The translations under genes were made by a program, and so were the position numbers. A stretch of DNA of 64,000 nt. It comes from Tillus elongatus. Its lineage: Eukaryota; Arthropoda; Insecta; Coleoptera; Cleridae. The notes beneath the pieces are model-generated. The model did not search any database, was not told the origin of the DNA, and worked only from the letters and a program-made list of their open reading frames with translations. Within the stretch, counting starts at the first letter, position 1. Each line of letters begins with the position of its first letter. Below are positions 1-9,899 of the stretch, piece by piece. The DNA lies in NCBI GenBank assembly GCA_964006375.1, contig OZ023265.1:9705795-9769794 (forward strand), given 5' to 3'.

Positions 1-49
1 TATTCATTGATTGTTGTTGTCCTTACTTGGTGAAACTGGTCCATACTAC

Positions 50-225
50 ATACAGACTTGGAGACTTCTCCTCTGGCTTCACTGTTGGTTTTCGTTTTTG
101 TAGGTGAAGGACGTAGCCAGCGCGTAAGCTAACTTGAGCAAGTGGCCCTTATGAATTCTGGATGTTATAGCATGTTCTTCAACGTTTCTGTGACTAGTTT
201 CGCTGCTTGACATCATTCTCAGTCA
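50..225 (+). repeat. PLE-1 pseudo-LTR, left copy
   Basis: Shares GGACGTAGCCAGCGCGTAAG and GTTTCGCTGCTTGACA with 1549-1725 (inverted) and 23028-23300 (same orientation). Its minus strand contains AAGCAGCGAAACTAGTCACAG, the 3' half of a hammerhead-like motif; the 5' half (CTGAGAA) departs from the CTGANGA consensus. Confidence 0.8.
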
Positions 226-599
226 GATTAAAATTGAATTAGTACGAAATCATGACAACTACAAATAAAAATCTGTTGCTATATTATGATATGATGTTTT
301 GATCGAAATTTTTTTTATCAAATTGAAAATAAAATGAAACACAGATGACAGATGAGGCTTTCAAAATGTCTACGTGATGTATGTCAATATTTAACATAAA
401 AATAGAACTAGCCTATAATAACTATGATAACAGTTACAACAATAAAATAACTAAACAATAACAGCATAAAAGCAGTATCTATATAACGAAACTATTGACA
501 TATATCAACTCATTATCTTATTACAACTTTTTTGAAAGAATAGTTAAATTTATTTTCTTTGACTTATTTAATTAGAAAGAAGAATATCCAAGAAAGGAA

Positions 600-1530
600 G
601 ATTCATTAAATCAGTTTGCTCGTTTAACATAAGGTAGTTTTGTCATGTGTGTGCTTTTTGACTTCTAAAGCTTCAAAAAAGTCTAGTTTACGTTTGTCAT
701 TATAAAAATGTTGTGGTTGTATGCGGTTATTTACTGTAGGTTTATGTTCGGTATCAATAATATGTTTTGCAAATGTAGATTTGTCAGCGTGGTTATTTCT
801 AAATGCAGAAATATGTTTTTTGTATCGGGTGTTAAAATTTCTAGAAGTTTGACCTATGTAGATTGTGTTACAATGTGTACAAGCTAATTTATAAACTCCA
901 GCTTTTGTCAAGAAACAAGATTTTTCTTTAGCGTTAAATAGTAAATCACGCGCCGTGTTGTAAGATTTAAAAGCTACCTTTGTATTTGTACAGGTATTTA
1001 AAATTTTTTAAATGTTTTCTGAAATGGTTCCAAAATAAGTTATCGAAACGTATCTGTTGTCTTCTTTGTCTCTAATATTTGGATAAATTAATGTAATCGC
1101 TAATTTGTATTCTTTTCTCTCGATCATTTTATCTATTATTTTAACAGAGCAGCCATTATTAAATGCTGTTTGCTTAATTATTGTTATTTCTTTTTCAAAA
1201 TTGTTTTGTGACATAGGTATTGAAATGCACGTGTACCATAGAATGGTAAGCTGACAGCTTTCGTGAAAAAGGATAACATGAATCGTATGGTATGGTTGTG
1301 TCAGTGTAAGTTGGTTTCCTATATATTGAAAAGTCAAATGAATTATTTTCTAACTTTCTAATTGTTAAGTCTAAAAAAAGTATGCAACTGTTAGCTTCTT
1401 CTTCTGAAGTAAACTTAATATTTGTGTGAAAGTTATTAATAAAATTCAATAATTCAGTTAATTCTGTATGACTACCTTGAAAACATGCTAAAATATCATC
1501 TACGTATCTATACCAAAAAAACAATATTAT
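600..1530 (-). pseudogene. PLE reverse transcriptase C-terminal part and GIY-YIG endonuclease (broken)
   Basis: The minus-strand reading begins with FFWYRYVDDILACF, the catalytic YVDD of RT motif C (about 1480-1520). It continues through LFLDLTIRK and FSIYRKPTYTD, typical of the PLE palm and thumb. A frame change near 1230-1300 moves the reading to a second frame (KEITIIKQTAFNNG..., down to 1008). A further segment from about 1000 to 624 encodes a linker (VAFKSYNTARDLLF) and then the GIY-YIG nuclease: GVYKLACTHC, YIGQTSRNFNTRY. In PLEs this nuclease nicks the target for primed reverse transcription. The RT fingers are absent and at least one frameshift is present, so this is a pseudogene. The family call is firm; exact frameshift positions are not. 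Confidence 0.88.
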
Positions 1531-1548
1531 GCGAAAGTTCTGATGTCT

Positions 1549-1725
1549 GTGAATGCTGTCAAGCAGCGAAACTAGTCACAGAAACGTTGAAGAACATCCT
1601 AAAACATCCAGAATTCATAAGGGCCACTTGCTCCAGTTAGCTTACGCGCTGGCTACGTCCTTCACCTACAAAAACGAAAACCAACAGTGAAGCCAGAGAA
1701 GTAGTCTCCAAGTCTGTATGTAGCA
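1549..1725 (-). repeat. PLE-1 pseudo-LTR, right copy, inverted
   Basis: Reverse complement of 50-225 with scattered substitutions. The plus strand reads CTGTGAA, then GCTG-TCAAG-CAGC, then GAAACTAGTC and ACAG. This is a degenerate hammerhead layout: the core has CTGTGAA where CTGANGA is required. Confidence 0.8.
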
Positions 1726-1753
1726 ATTTATATGCTAGGTGAATATTATTAAT

Positions 1754-1790
1754 AATATACAGGGTGTTCCAATTAAAACTTCCCACCTGG
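1754..1790 (+). repeat. Mariner-like terminal sequence fragment
   Basis: Reads ACAGGGTGTTCCAATTAAAA then CTTCCCACCTGG. The inverted version occurs at about 58588-58626, the right flank of the deleted DUF4817/DDE copy. It is probably a stranded transposon end, cut off by the TA-core copy that starts just after it. Confidence 0.5.
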
Positions 1791-1792
1791 AA

Positions 1793-3443
1793 ATTATCGA
1801 AATAAAAAAAGTCTGGACGCAGCAAGTTATGGAAGTGAATTTTCACAAAAATATTTTTAATAGCAAGTATGTCTCTTTAATTTGGTCACCGGTATAACCT
1901 ATATAGTAGAAACAATGTAGCATGTTTTATCACTTATTGTTTGAAAATGTACAAAAATTTTCCGAAAATATACTTTAAATGCTTCCGAGAAGACTCGTTT
2001 TCTAACCGACTAACCTTTGGTTAATAGAAAATTGAGTTATTGAATTTTGAAGCATTTAATGAAAATTCGCTACCAAAACGCACTTACTGCGTCTCGATTT
2101 TTTTACAAACATGCATCATATTGCGATCAGAAATGAAAAAATGCAATAAGGAACGTTCAAAAATAATTTTAGGTATCACCACCATGGGCCCCTGTGATTG
2201 TCAAAATAATTTTAAAAGATGCAGCTCAAAACACCTTACAAGTAACGTATACAGTTTTTTGTTGCATAATAACAATTAAATTGGGCTTTACGCTAGAAAT
2301 ACATCAGCCTGTATATATGTAAACAGAAAGTAAACGCGGCTATGGAATCTAAGGGGCCTAGTTTGCGCTCATTTGAAGAGATATTTTTATAATTCAAAAG
2401 TCGCGGTCTTCTCAGTAGCGAAATTTTTCTACGAAAATTAGCTAAAAATTATATGTCGTTAAACCATAAACTTAACTAAAACTACTGCCAAAGCATCAGA
2501 GGAAGTATCTATTTGAAATGAATTTTTTGGAAATATTTTATTAAAATGAAGGACAATGATGGTTGAAGCTGAAACTTAAGGGTTTGCAAAACACTCTTTA
2601 CATAATCGGTATTTCTTTCAGGTTTTTGCTTAAATGTTGCCAATTTTGACGGTTTCAATAAGTTAGGGCAAGAACAATAAACCAAATATGCTATTCGAAT
2701 TGAAGTAAGTCTTAAAAGTTTTCATCTCCTCTTTATTAAATTATTTTTTATACAAAAACTGGCTAAAATATTCTTCGGAATAACAATAATCTGCTCAGAT
2801 AACGGTAAAGTGAAAGAAGATTTAAATCAAAAGCATAAAAAGTGAAGTCACTAACTAAGATTAGAACTCATGTAGGAGTCCATTATCCGATGTACAGAGC
2901 TTACCCCACTTGGCCACGCTCGATGTGTGTATACTAGCAGGTATCTCCGGTAGTATGTCAATGGTCTAACGTCTACTATTTACACCAAAGAATTTTTATT
3001 TACAATGGCTTTTTTGTTCATATTTTAACGAAATGAAAGTAAATAACGACTTATACACAGATGAAGAAGCTTGTTAGTCATTCGGTGTCGTATTTTTCTC
3101 TTAGATTCGTACTCCTACCAAATTATCAATTTTGACGTTTTAAATTTCTTAGATTTAATTAATAAAAAATTAAATTACCTCCAGTTTTTTTTTGTCTTTA
3201 AACATAGAGATAAGAATTTTCGTACATAAGATACACTTTGTGACAGAAACCAGTGTACCAAATGTGATTGCCCTTACTTTGTTATTTACGAAGATACAAT
3301 TTTTTTTTCGAAAGAAAACACAACATTTCCCGGGAAAACCTGGGCCGATTTTCGTGGCTAACGAACTTGTCCAAGCCACTTGCACAAGGAAGGTATTTAC
3401 CAAAATTTATCAAAATCGGCCCATTATTTTTTGAGTTATCTAT

Positions 3444-3536
<93 letters not shown>

Positions 3537-3690
3537 TTTTATATTTATATATATAAACATATAAAAATTGAAACTGACCCTGGATATGGGTGCTAGGGGG
3601 GCTAGTTCGCACTCACCTAGAATTTTTTTCAAAATTCAAAAGTCGGGATCTTCTTATTAGTATTTTTTTTTTTAGAAAATTAACTAAAAA
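1793..3690 (+). mobile_element. TA-core family mosaic copy with tRNA-like insert
   Basis: Starts with the family end (GGACGCAGCAAG, one internal deletion) at 1793, with the inverted partner near 2075-2098. The body follows, with a non-expanded terminal block at 2310-2450. A divergent body carrying a tRNA-like segment spans 2640-3190. The (TA)n array is at 3447-3535 and the terminal block at 3560-3690, ending in a decayed hairpin (ATTAGTATTTTTT...AAAATTAACTAA). The 2640-3690 part matches 60630-61600 in reverse orientation, so this is a distinct subfamily. Short reading frames here are not genes. Confidence 0.75.
2640..3190 (-). repeat. Dispersed repeat with tRNA-like core
   Basis: On the minus strand at about 2860-2940 it reads TGGCCAAGTGG, a good A box (TRGYNNARNGG), and further on GAGTTCTAATC, a B-box-like element. 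A homologous segment lies at 61080-61600 on the plus strand. The flanks match too, so the tRNA-like part is carried within the TA-core subfamily. It is either a SINE captured before amplification or a convergent tRNA-like promoter. It is unlikely to be a functional tRNA because the acceptor stem is not evident. Confidence 0.5.
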
Positions 3691-3960
3691 GCAGAGACAC
3701 GTCGATATTGTTTCCAAGGGCGACTTATGATGGCGTAAGTTATGGTTTCTTGTAGCCTACCTCTTAGACAGGGTCGTAGAGTACCATTAAATTTTAAATG
3801 GCACCCTATGTTGAGTAATACCTCATTGTAAAGCTTTCTCAATCCTGCTCACGACAACATTCGATGTTGATTCGCTATGTTCTTCGATAGCCCTAATTAA
3901 TTACGTGTAATTGAACGGTTGCATGTACATCATGGGTTAGATGGTAAAGAAAACATTATC
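3691..3960. other. Unassigned AT-rich spacer
   Basis: No coding signal, terminal repeat or match elsewhere in the window was seen. Confidence 0.5.
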
Positions 3961-3969
3961 GCGGGTTAA

Positions 3970-4566
3970 TTAAATTAATTTATTGCTCAATGGCAAAGTT
4001 ACACGGACAATAAAAACCAGAAGCGGTGTAATATAAACAAAATACCTTTTCTTGCCCGGGACATCGTGGATGAGCAGCTCGATGTGTTTCGGGAACTTCC
4101 CTTCTTCACAGAGTAAATGACTTGTAGCATAGATGGAAAATAAAGAGCAGCCTCCTGTTCTGGCACCTGCAGTTTGTAGCACTTACGCTCCACGTTGGTT
4201 TCCAACATCTTTCAGAAGGTCATGTGTCTGTTACGGGCCTGTTTGCGCCCCAAGCCCAGAGGACAACGAAGTACTCAAACTGAGAGTGTGAACTGCACTA
4301 TAGAACGATCATCTATTAAATGGGGAAATTTCAGCGTTCTTGATTCCTAAGTCTCGGTGTGCTTCGGGGTCGAGAAGTCGGTGTGCTTCGGGGTCGAGAA
4401 GTCGGTGTGCTTCGGGGTCGAGAAGTCGGTGTGCTTCAGGGTCGAGAAGTCGGTGTGCTTCGGGGTCGAGAAGAACGTAAATCTCCAGGGTGCCATCTTC
4501 ATGTTGACCATCATAGCTTGATGGGCTTAGTGTTATTAAGTGTGTTTTGGTATCCATAGTAGGCAC
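3970..4566 (-). pseudogene. Unrecognised coding-like stretch with octapeptide repeats
   Basis: Two minus-strand reading frames lie close together: 4309-4566 (85 codons, starts MPTMDTKTHLITL) and 3970-4208 in overlapping frames. The first contains five tandem copies of LLDPEAHR (or close) encoded by the 24-bp minisatellite at 4355-4473, then DLGIKNAEISPFNR. The composition looks more protein-like than the surrounding repeats, but I recognise no family and the frames are interrupted. It could be an exon remnant of a host gene, part of an unrecognised element, or chance reading through a repeat whose unit length is divisible by three. Confidence 0.25.
4355..4473. repeat. 24-bp minisatellite, about 5 copies
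   Basis: Unit CGGTGTGCTTCGGGGTCGAG + AAGT repeated about five times almost perfectly (one G-to-A change in copy 4). It is GC-rich against an AT-rich background. The period is a multiple of three and keeps the minus-strand frame open. Confidence 0.9.
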
Positions 4567-4628
4567 GTGCGTGTGGCGAAAAAGGTGTCGAAAATACGAC
4601 GGAACATAAGACTTTTTAAATGTTATTT

Positions 4629-5240
4629 AGTTAAATGTTGAAATTGTTTTCCCTCCTCCTCCATACAAGTATAAAATATTTGCTTCACTTCCGAACGAAC
4701 ATTTTGAAGCATTTCGGGCGTCATCTCACGACATCCTTCAACAATTCTCCGACGAAGCTACCCAAGTGAGTTTCGTCGTGTTGCATAAATTGTCAACCTC
4801 AAGTGTCCCCATAGGAAAAAGTCTAAGGGTGTTAAATCTGGCGATCTGGCAGGCCACTCAATTGAACTTCTGCGTCCTATCCAGTGATTAGGAAAGTTCT
4901 GATTAAGAAAATCACGCACAGCTGAGGCATAATGTGGTAGAGCACCACCCTGCTAAAACCACGCATCCTCCTCTCCTAAAGCGTTGTCATTTTCTAATAC
5001 TTCCACAATCGTCGGGTAGATATGCGTTTCTAGTAGATCCAGACACATGTTTCCATCCCGATTTCCCCGCAGGAAAAAAGGCCCTATGAGGTGATCTCCC
5101 AGTATGTCCGCCCAAACATTCAATTTCCCCGTACGCTGCGTGTAAGTTTCACGAAAAATTGTTAGATTTTCATGACTCTGGTAGCGGCAATTATGGTGGT
5201 TCTCTTGGCCATCCAGTTGAAACGTACATTCATCGTACAG
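4629..5240 (-). pseudogene. Mariner-like (DUF4817/DDE_3 type) transposase, C-terminal part, dead
   Basis: Minus-strand translation gives DECTFQLDGQENHHNCRY, GKLNVWADILGDHLIGPFF, DAWF-stop-QGGALPHYASAV, IGRRSSIEWPARSPDLTPLD and FFLWGHL, then MTPEMLQNVRSEVKQIFYTC. This is the catalytic core of the IS630-Tc1-mariner group widespread in insects. The first acidic residue (DECTF) and the last (SPDLTPLD) are present. The middle aspartate of the usual QQDGAPPHY has become glycine, next to a stop codon, so the enzyme is inactive. The N-terminal helix-turn-helix is missing: the match ends at about 5240, where LINE-tail-like DNA begins. A related, internally deleted copy lies at 57755-58225. Confidence 0.85.
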
Positions 5241-5284
5241 GCAGCGGCATTTTTCCGATGCTTTGGTTTTGCTCCATTTCCACC

Positions 5285-5757
<473 letters not shown>

Positions 5758-5924
5758 TTTAAATACCCTGGTATTATGTAATTCCTTTGAATGTTCTAAA
5801 CTCTGTAAAATCTGCAGCTCCTAACAGAGGTCTAGAAAACACGCTATATTCAGACTTGTATGGTGGGTTGTCTTCATACCTAATAACATAATATTGGTAG
5901 ACAAATCTCACATACAGTCTAGAC

Positions 5925-6412
5925 CAACCAAATATGACTTGTATTTTGCCCTGCCTCTTTTTCTTTTCAAATGATTTTGAAAAAACAAAATTTGTCGATT
6001 TTTTTTTCCTCCAATATCTAAGTAGGCGTTGATCTGACATGTCTAAGACGTGCACATTATCAGGACACTTTTTACAAAGTAATCTTTTCGTGCTATTCTC
6101 AACTTTGGATTGTGATTTGTTTTTGAGCTACAGATGTCAACGTTTGTTTTTATTATGGCAGCCATATTGGATTTTTTGCTCATGTGATAGCCTGTAAAAA
6201 AGCTTTCCAATGATGTACAACATGCTCGAGAAATCTTGTAATTGTACTGACAATTTGGAGAAAAACCGTTTTGAGGATAGTAGGCTATGAAATCCAATAC
6301 CAGAAAACAAATGACAAAAAAGTGTTCAAAAAGCAGTAGGCCATGGAGTGTAACGATAGACTTCTACTTTTAACATAATTTTCCGTAATGATTCACGATA
6401 AAAAAAATGTGA
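5925..6412 (+). repeat. Left long TIR of the 2.6-kb transposon
   Basis: Inverted partner of 8055-8540. Contains GGCAGCCATATTGGAT; a similar GGCGCCATATTGGAT appears at about 45848, hinting at a related TIR there. Confidence 0.8.
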
Positions 6413-6573
6413 TTTAATTTACAAGACTTAATTAGGTAATAATGCTAGATAACATCATGTCAAACAGTTTAATAACGAAATCTGGAAATAGCAAATAGAA
6501 ACTTAAACTCCAAAAAAACAACACAATTAGAAACGGAACTCAACAAATAATAAAATAGAAACTTAAAAATACA

Positions 6574-7656
6574 CTAAATAGAAAATTGTTCAATATGGCC
6601 ACCATTTTGTTCAATGCACTTTATACACCTTTTTGAAACATGCCTGCAAACTCTGGTGATGGTGTTTTGGTTAATATGATTTATAGCTTGCGTGATTCTG
6701 TTTCGTAATTAATTGATATTTTGTGGTGGATCGAATTTATACGCATCATTCTTCAGAGTACCCCAAAAATAAAAATCCATGGGTGTTATTATATCAGGAC
6801 TTTGAGCACACCAATTAACCGGCCCATTGTTGCAAATGACACAATTATTAAAATTTTGGTACAAAAATTCTTTGACGATCCTAGCATTGTGAGCTGGACA
6901 ACCGTCTTGTTGGTACCAGATATCGTCTAAATTATCATGAACTCTTCTAATTGTTGGCAAGATATCATTTCTCAATAGATTCAGATCCCTTTCCCCAGTT
7001 AAATTATAAAAAAAAAGAACGGACCAACAATGAAGTTACCTGAAATTTTTCAAATTAACTGTCTAACCTACAAATAAAAATAACAGTTTTTTACCTAATA
7101 AGCCGCACCAAACATTAATACCAAATCTGTCTTGCAATCTTCTTTCTTCCTTTAGATGGGGATTTTCATTTGCCCAATAATGCCTATTATGGCGATTATA
7201 CACACCACAATTTGTAACTCTGAATTCATCAGTCCATATTATTTTCAAATGAAAATTTTCCTCTTGCTGTCATTGTCCTTGATACCATTTGCAGAATTGA
7301 AGTCGCTTAGGGTAATCGTCAACATTTAAGCTTTGTACCATTGTAGGTTTGTATGTATGGTAATGACTTTGTTTTAATACACGGTGTACCGTACTTTTTG
7401 GAACGTCAATTTGTTCACCATAAAACCGAACAGACTGCGGAGGGTTTTCGTTTGAAGCCTGTAAGACGGCATTATTTCTTTCTTCGTTTCTAGGCATTGG
7501 TAGTTTCTTTGCGTGGAAGCTACCGTCGTTCAATAGATTGGTCACTATCCTGCGAAATATTTTGGTGTTTGGTTGTCGTCTTTCTGGGTGGTTGTTTTGA
7601 TATGAATTTACAGCTGCCTCAGTATTTCCGTTAGAACGAATATAACATTCCAACAT
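6574..7656 (-). pseudogene. Mariner-like transposase (DUF4817 HTH plus DDE), nearly intact, with a 55-bp intron
   Basis: The N-terminal 130 residues (MLECYIRSNGNTEAAVNSY, then IFRRIVTNLLNDGSF and VPKSTVHRVLKQ) are a DUF4817-type helix-turn-helix. The catalytic core follows: IIWTDEF (first D), WYQQDGCPAHN (second D), WCAQSPDIITPMDFYFWG (third acidic position, D). One in-frame TGA near 7268 splits the HTH from the core, and one TAA near 6708 precedes a 45-codon tail ending at 6574. Between GLLG and NFIVGPFFFYNL the frame is restored exactly if 7094-7040 is removed. That segment begins GTAAAA and ends TTTCAG, so it is probably a phase-1 intron. Only two nonsense changes break the gene, so this copy is fairly young. 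The start may lie a few codons upstream (SNEEHFD precedes M). Confidence 0.85.
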
Positions 7657-8054
7657 GTCAAAATGTTCTTCATTACTGAATATATTGTTGAATAATATTT
7701 AAAATAAGCAAGAAACAAACTATTTAGTACAAAATTTTGAGCAACGTGTTAAACACACCTCAAATTGTTTAGATAATTAAGAATGACAGTATTCTTAATT
7801 GTTGCGATAGTGCTATTATATCCATAGCAACCTTTCTTCTGTTGTTTTACATTTGACTTACGTTTAAAAATCAAACAATTTCCAAAGGCGTCTTCGTAAA
7901 TCATTAATCTGCTTTTTGTTGACTTCTGTTAGTAAATTTAGTTATTTTGTAGGTTTACCTATTTAATTTAATTAGAACAATTTTTTAGGATAACGTTGTA
8001 ATGTAAAATAGCATTTGTAAAAATGGGCTGATTCATTGGTGTGCTCAAAGTTCC

Positions 8055-8540
8055 TATTTTTTTTCTCGTGAATCATTACGGAAAATTATGTTAAAAGTAG
8101 AAGTGTACTGTTAGACTCCATGTCCTACTTCTTTTTGAACACTTTTTTGTGTCATTTGTTTTCTGTTATTGGATTTCATAGCCTACTATCCTCAAAACGG
8201 TTTTTCGCAAAATTGTTAGTGCAATTACAAGATTTCTCAAGCATGTTGTACATGATTGGAGAGCTCTTTTCACAGGCTATCACATGAGCGAAAAATCCCT
8301 TATGGCTGACATAATAAAAACAAACGTTGATACATGTAGCTCAAAAACAAATGATAATCCAAAGTTGAGAATAGCACAAAAAGATTACTCTGTAAAAAGT
8401 GTCCTGATAATGTGCAAGTCTTAGACATGTCAGATCAACGCCTACTTAGATATTGAAGAAAAAAGAAATCGACAAATTTTGGTTTTTAAAATAACTCGAA
8501 AACGAAAAGAGGCAGGACAAAATACGTCATATTTGAGACG
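8055..8540 (-). repeat. Right long TIR of the 2.6-kb transposon
   Basis: Begins TCGTGAATCATTACGGAAAA and ends near GGCAGGACAAAATACGTCAT, both readable in the left TIR in reverse. Confidence 0.8.
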
Positions 8541-8639
8541 AGCATGAAATTGCTGATTTAGCCGTCTCCCTATCCCTTATTATAACGGAGATAGCAATAC
8601 ATTCCCATCCAATTTGGGACACACTGTATACTACATATG

Positions 8640-9895
8640 AATAGGTCAAGGCCTTCGATTGGCCTTCGTATTTGTATTTTAAGCTTGGTTTTATTCATCC
8701 TCTGATAAAGCCGATTTTGGTGGCGAAATAATTGTGAGCTGTAAACGTGTTGTGATATTGAGCCTAGGAGAATATTCTTTTATTATAAATTCCACGGTAA
8801 CTTTGCAGTTTCGTTCAATTTCTGAATATTTCCGAATTGACATTAAATCTGGCTACAATAAGGCAATTTCCTAGAAACATAATAATTGCTTGTTTCATTG
8901 ATGAAGATAAATTTCATTTTAGAAATGTTTTATTCTGAGCAACGTGTTGTTATTTTCACCCGTTGAATTTAAAAAGTCGACCGTTGGAATCAAGCCAGCT
9001 TTGATGTATTCATGAGACCACACTGAGTAAGAGATTAATACAAATTGCTGTAGGTAAGAAATTTAGGCCAAAATACAATTTGAATACTAGAGGTATGTTT
9101 AGCATCATGTTCTGTAAGCTTACGTCGGAAGACATAAAGAAAGTCAAAGTGTTAATTTCTTCCTGCCCATAACGTTATCCAATTATTTTTGCACGGGTAA
9201 TTCCTCATTATAATTTAAACGCTGTTGTGAATGTCTTCAGTGAATTTCCATTAAGAAAATTTATATACTAACAGAGATATAACAGAATAATTTATTATAT
9301 GCTGCCATAATTTTTAAGCCCAAACGATCTCTACCCACCCATTTCAAGATACCAGTTTGAGAAAGCCCTTAAAAAAATTAGACAAGGAAAAGCTCTAGAC
9401 AAGGAAAAGATCCTGGTGTTGACGCATTAATAGAGATATTATGGCGCCCATAATATATAAAAACGTTGACTATCGCTACGCAAAATCTAGTAGGCCTAAA
9501 AAAGTTCTAATGCCATTAGGTGATGCAGGATGTAGCTTTAGGATAGCGTACCAAGTTTCAGACAGGTATCTAGACAATTAAAAAAGATATTGAAGAAAAA
9601 TATAAGCGCCAAATTTTATGTTTTTTTTTGAAATCTGAAAGTGGTTATCTACTGTCCTCAAAACTGAGCAACATTCGTCTTATTTAATCAACTTCATATC
9701 TCTCACCGTTTCCGAGATCCCCATATATAAATAGGCCGATTTTAATCAAATTTGGTAAGTACCTTCCTTTTCCAAGTGGCTTGGATATGTTCGTTAGCCA
9801 GGAAAATCGATCCAGGTTTTCTGGGACAATGTAGTGATTTCTTTCGGATCATTTTTATATCTCCGGAAGTAACACAGTAATGGCAACCAAATTTC
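8640..9895. other. Mixed remnants, mostly unassigned
   Basis: At 8698-8745 there is CTGATAAAG...GGCGAAAT, a weak hammerhead-like string. At about 9345-9420 the plus strand reads FEKALKKIRQGKALD, resembling the start of a non-LTR RT domain (xxAxxxxKxGKApGpD), but only for some 25 codons. From about 9700 to 9890 there is an isolated TA-core body fragment on the minus strand (AAATTTGGTAAGTACCTTCC, TTCGTTAGCCAGGAAAATCG). Nothing else was recognised. Confidence 0.4.
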
Positions 9896-9899
9896 TATG

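Larger units (their letters stand above)
1..1730 (-). mobile_element. Penelope-like element copy 1 (PLE-1), partial, with inverted pseudo-LTRs
   Basis: A minus-strand PLE remnant. The segment around 50-225 recurs inverted at 1549-1725, so the coding part (about 600-1530) lies between oppositely oriented pseudo-LTRs, an arrangement known for PLEs. The same pseudo-LTR occurs alone at 23028-23300, which supports a real mobile unit. The left pseudo-LTR begins at or before base 1, so the outer end may lie outside the window. The N-terminal half of the RT is missing: coding similarity starts just upstream of the YVDD motif and then joins the pseudo-LTR directly. The stretch 230-600 is AT-rich and I see no coding signal in it. 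Confidence 0.85.
5925..8540 (-). mobile_element. 2.6-kb DDE transposon with TIRs of about 480 bp
   Basis: The segment 5925-6412 recurs inverted at 8055-8540 with small differences (for example TAGTAGGCTATGAAATCCAA against TTGGATTTCATAGCCTACTA). Between them lies a single mariner-like transposase gene on the minus strand. On the right, similarity to a terminal sequence (TTGGGACACACTGTATAC) continues to about 8630, so the true outer end may be there and the left one lost next to the (TAA)n tail. TIRs this long are unusual for the IS630-Tc1-mariner group. Confidence 0.8.

Noticed and set aside
3282..3632. Frames reading as long isoleucine-tyrosine alternation (also at 26.3, 46.5, 53.0, 55.2, 63.1 kb)
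   Set aside because: They are translations of (TA)n arrays and continue into known repeat body sequence; not genes.
8695..8775. Hammerhead ribozyme at CTGATAAAG...GGCGAAAT
   Set aside because: The core has A in place of G8, the GAAA is followed by a poor stem III, and stem I pairs only with a bulge; too degenerate to call.
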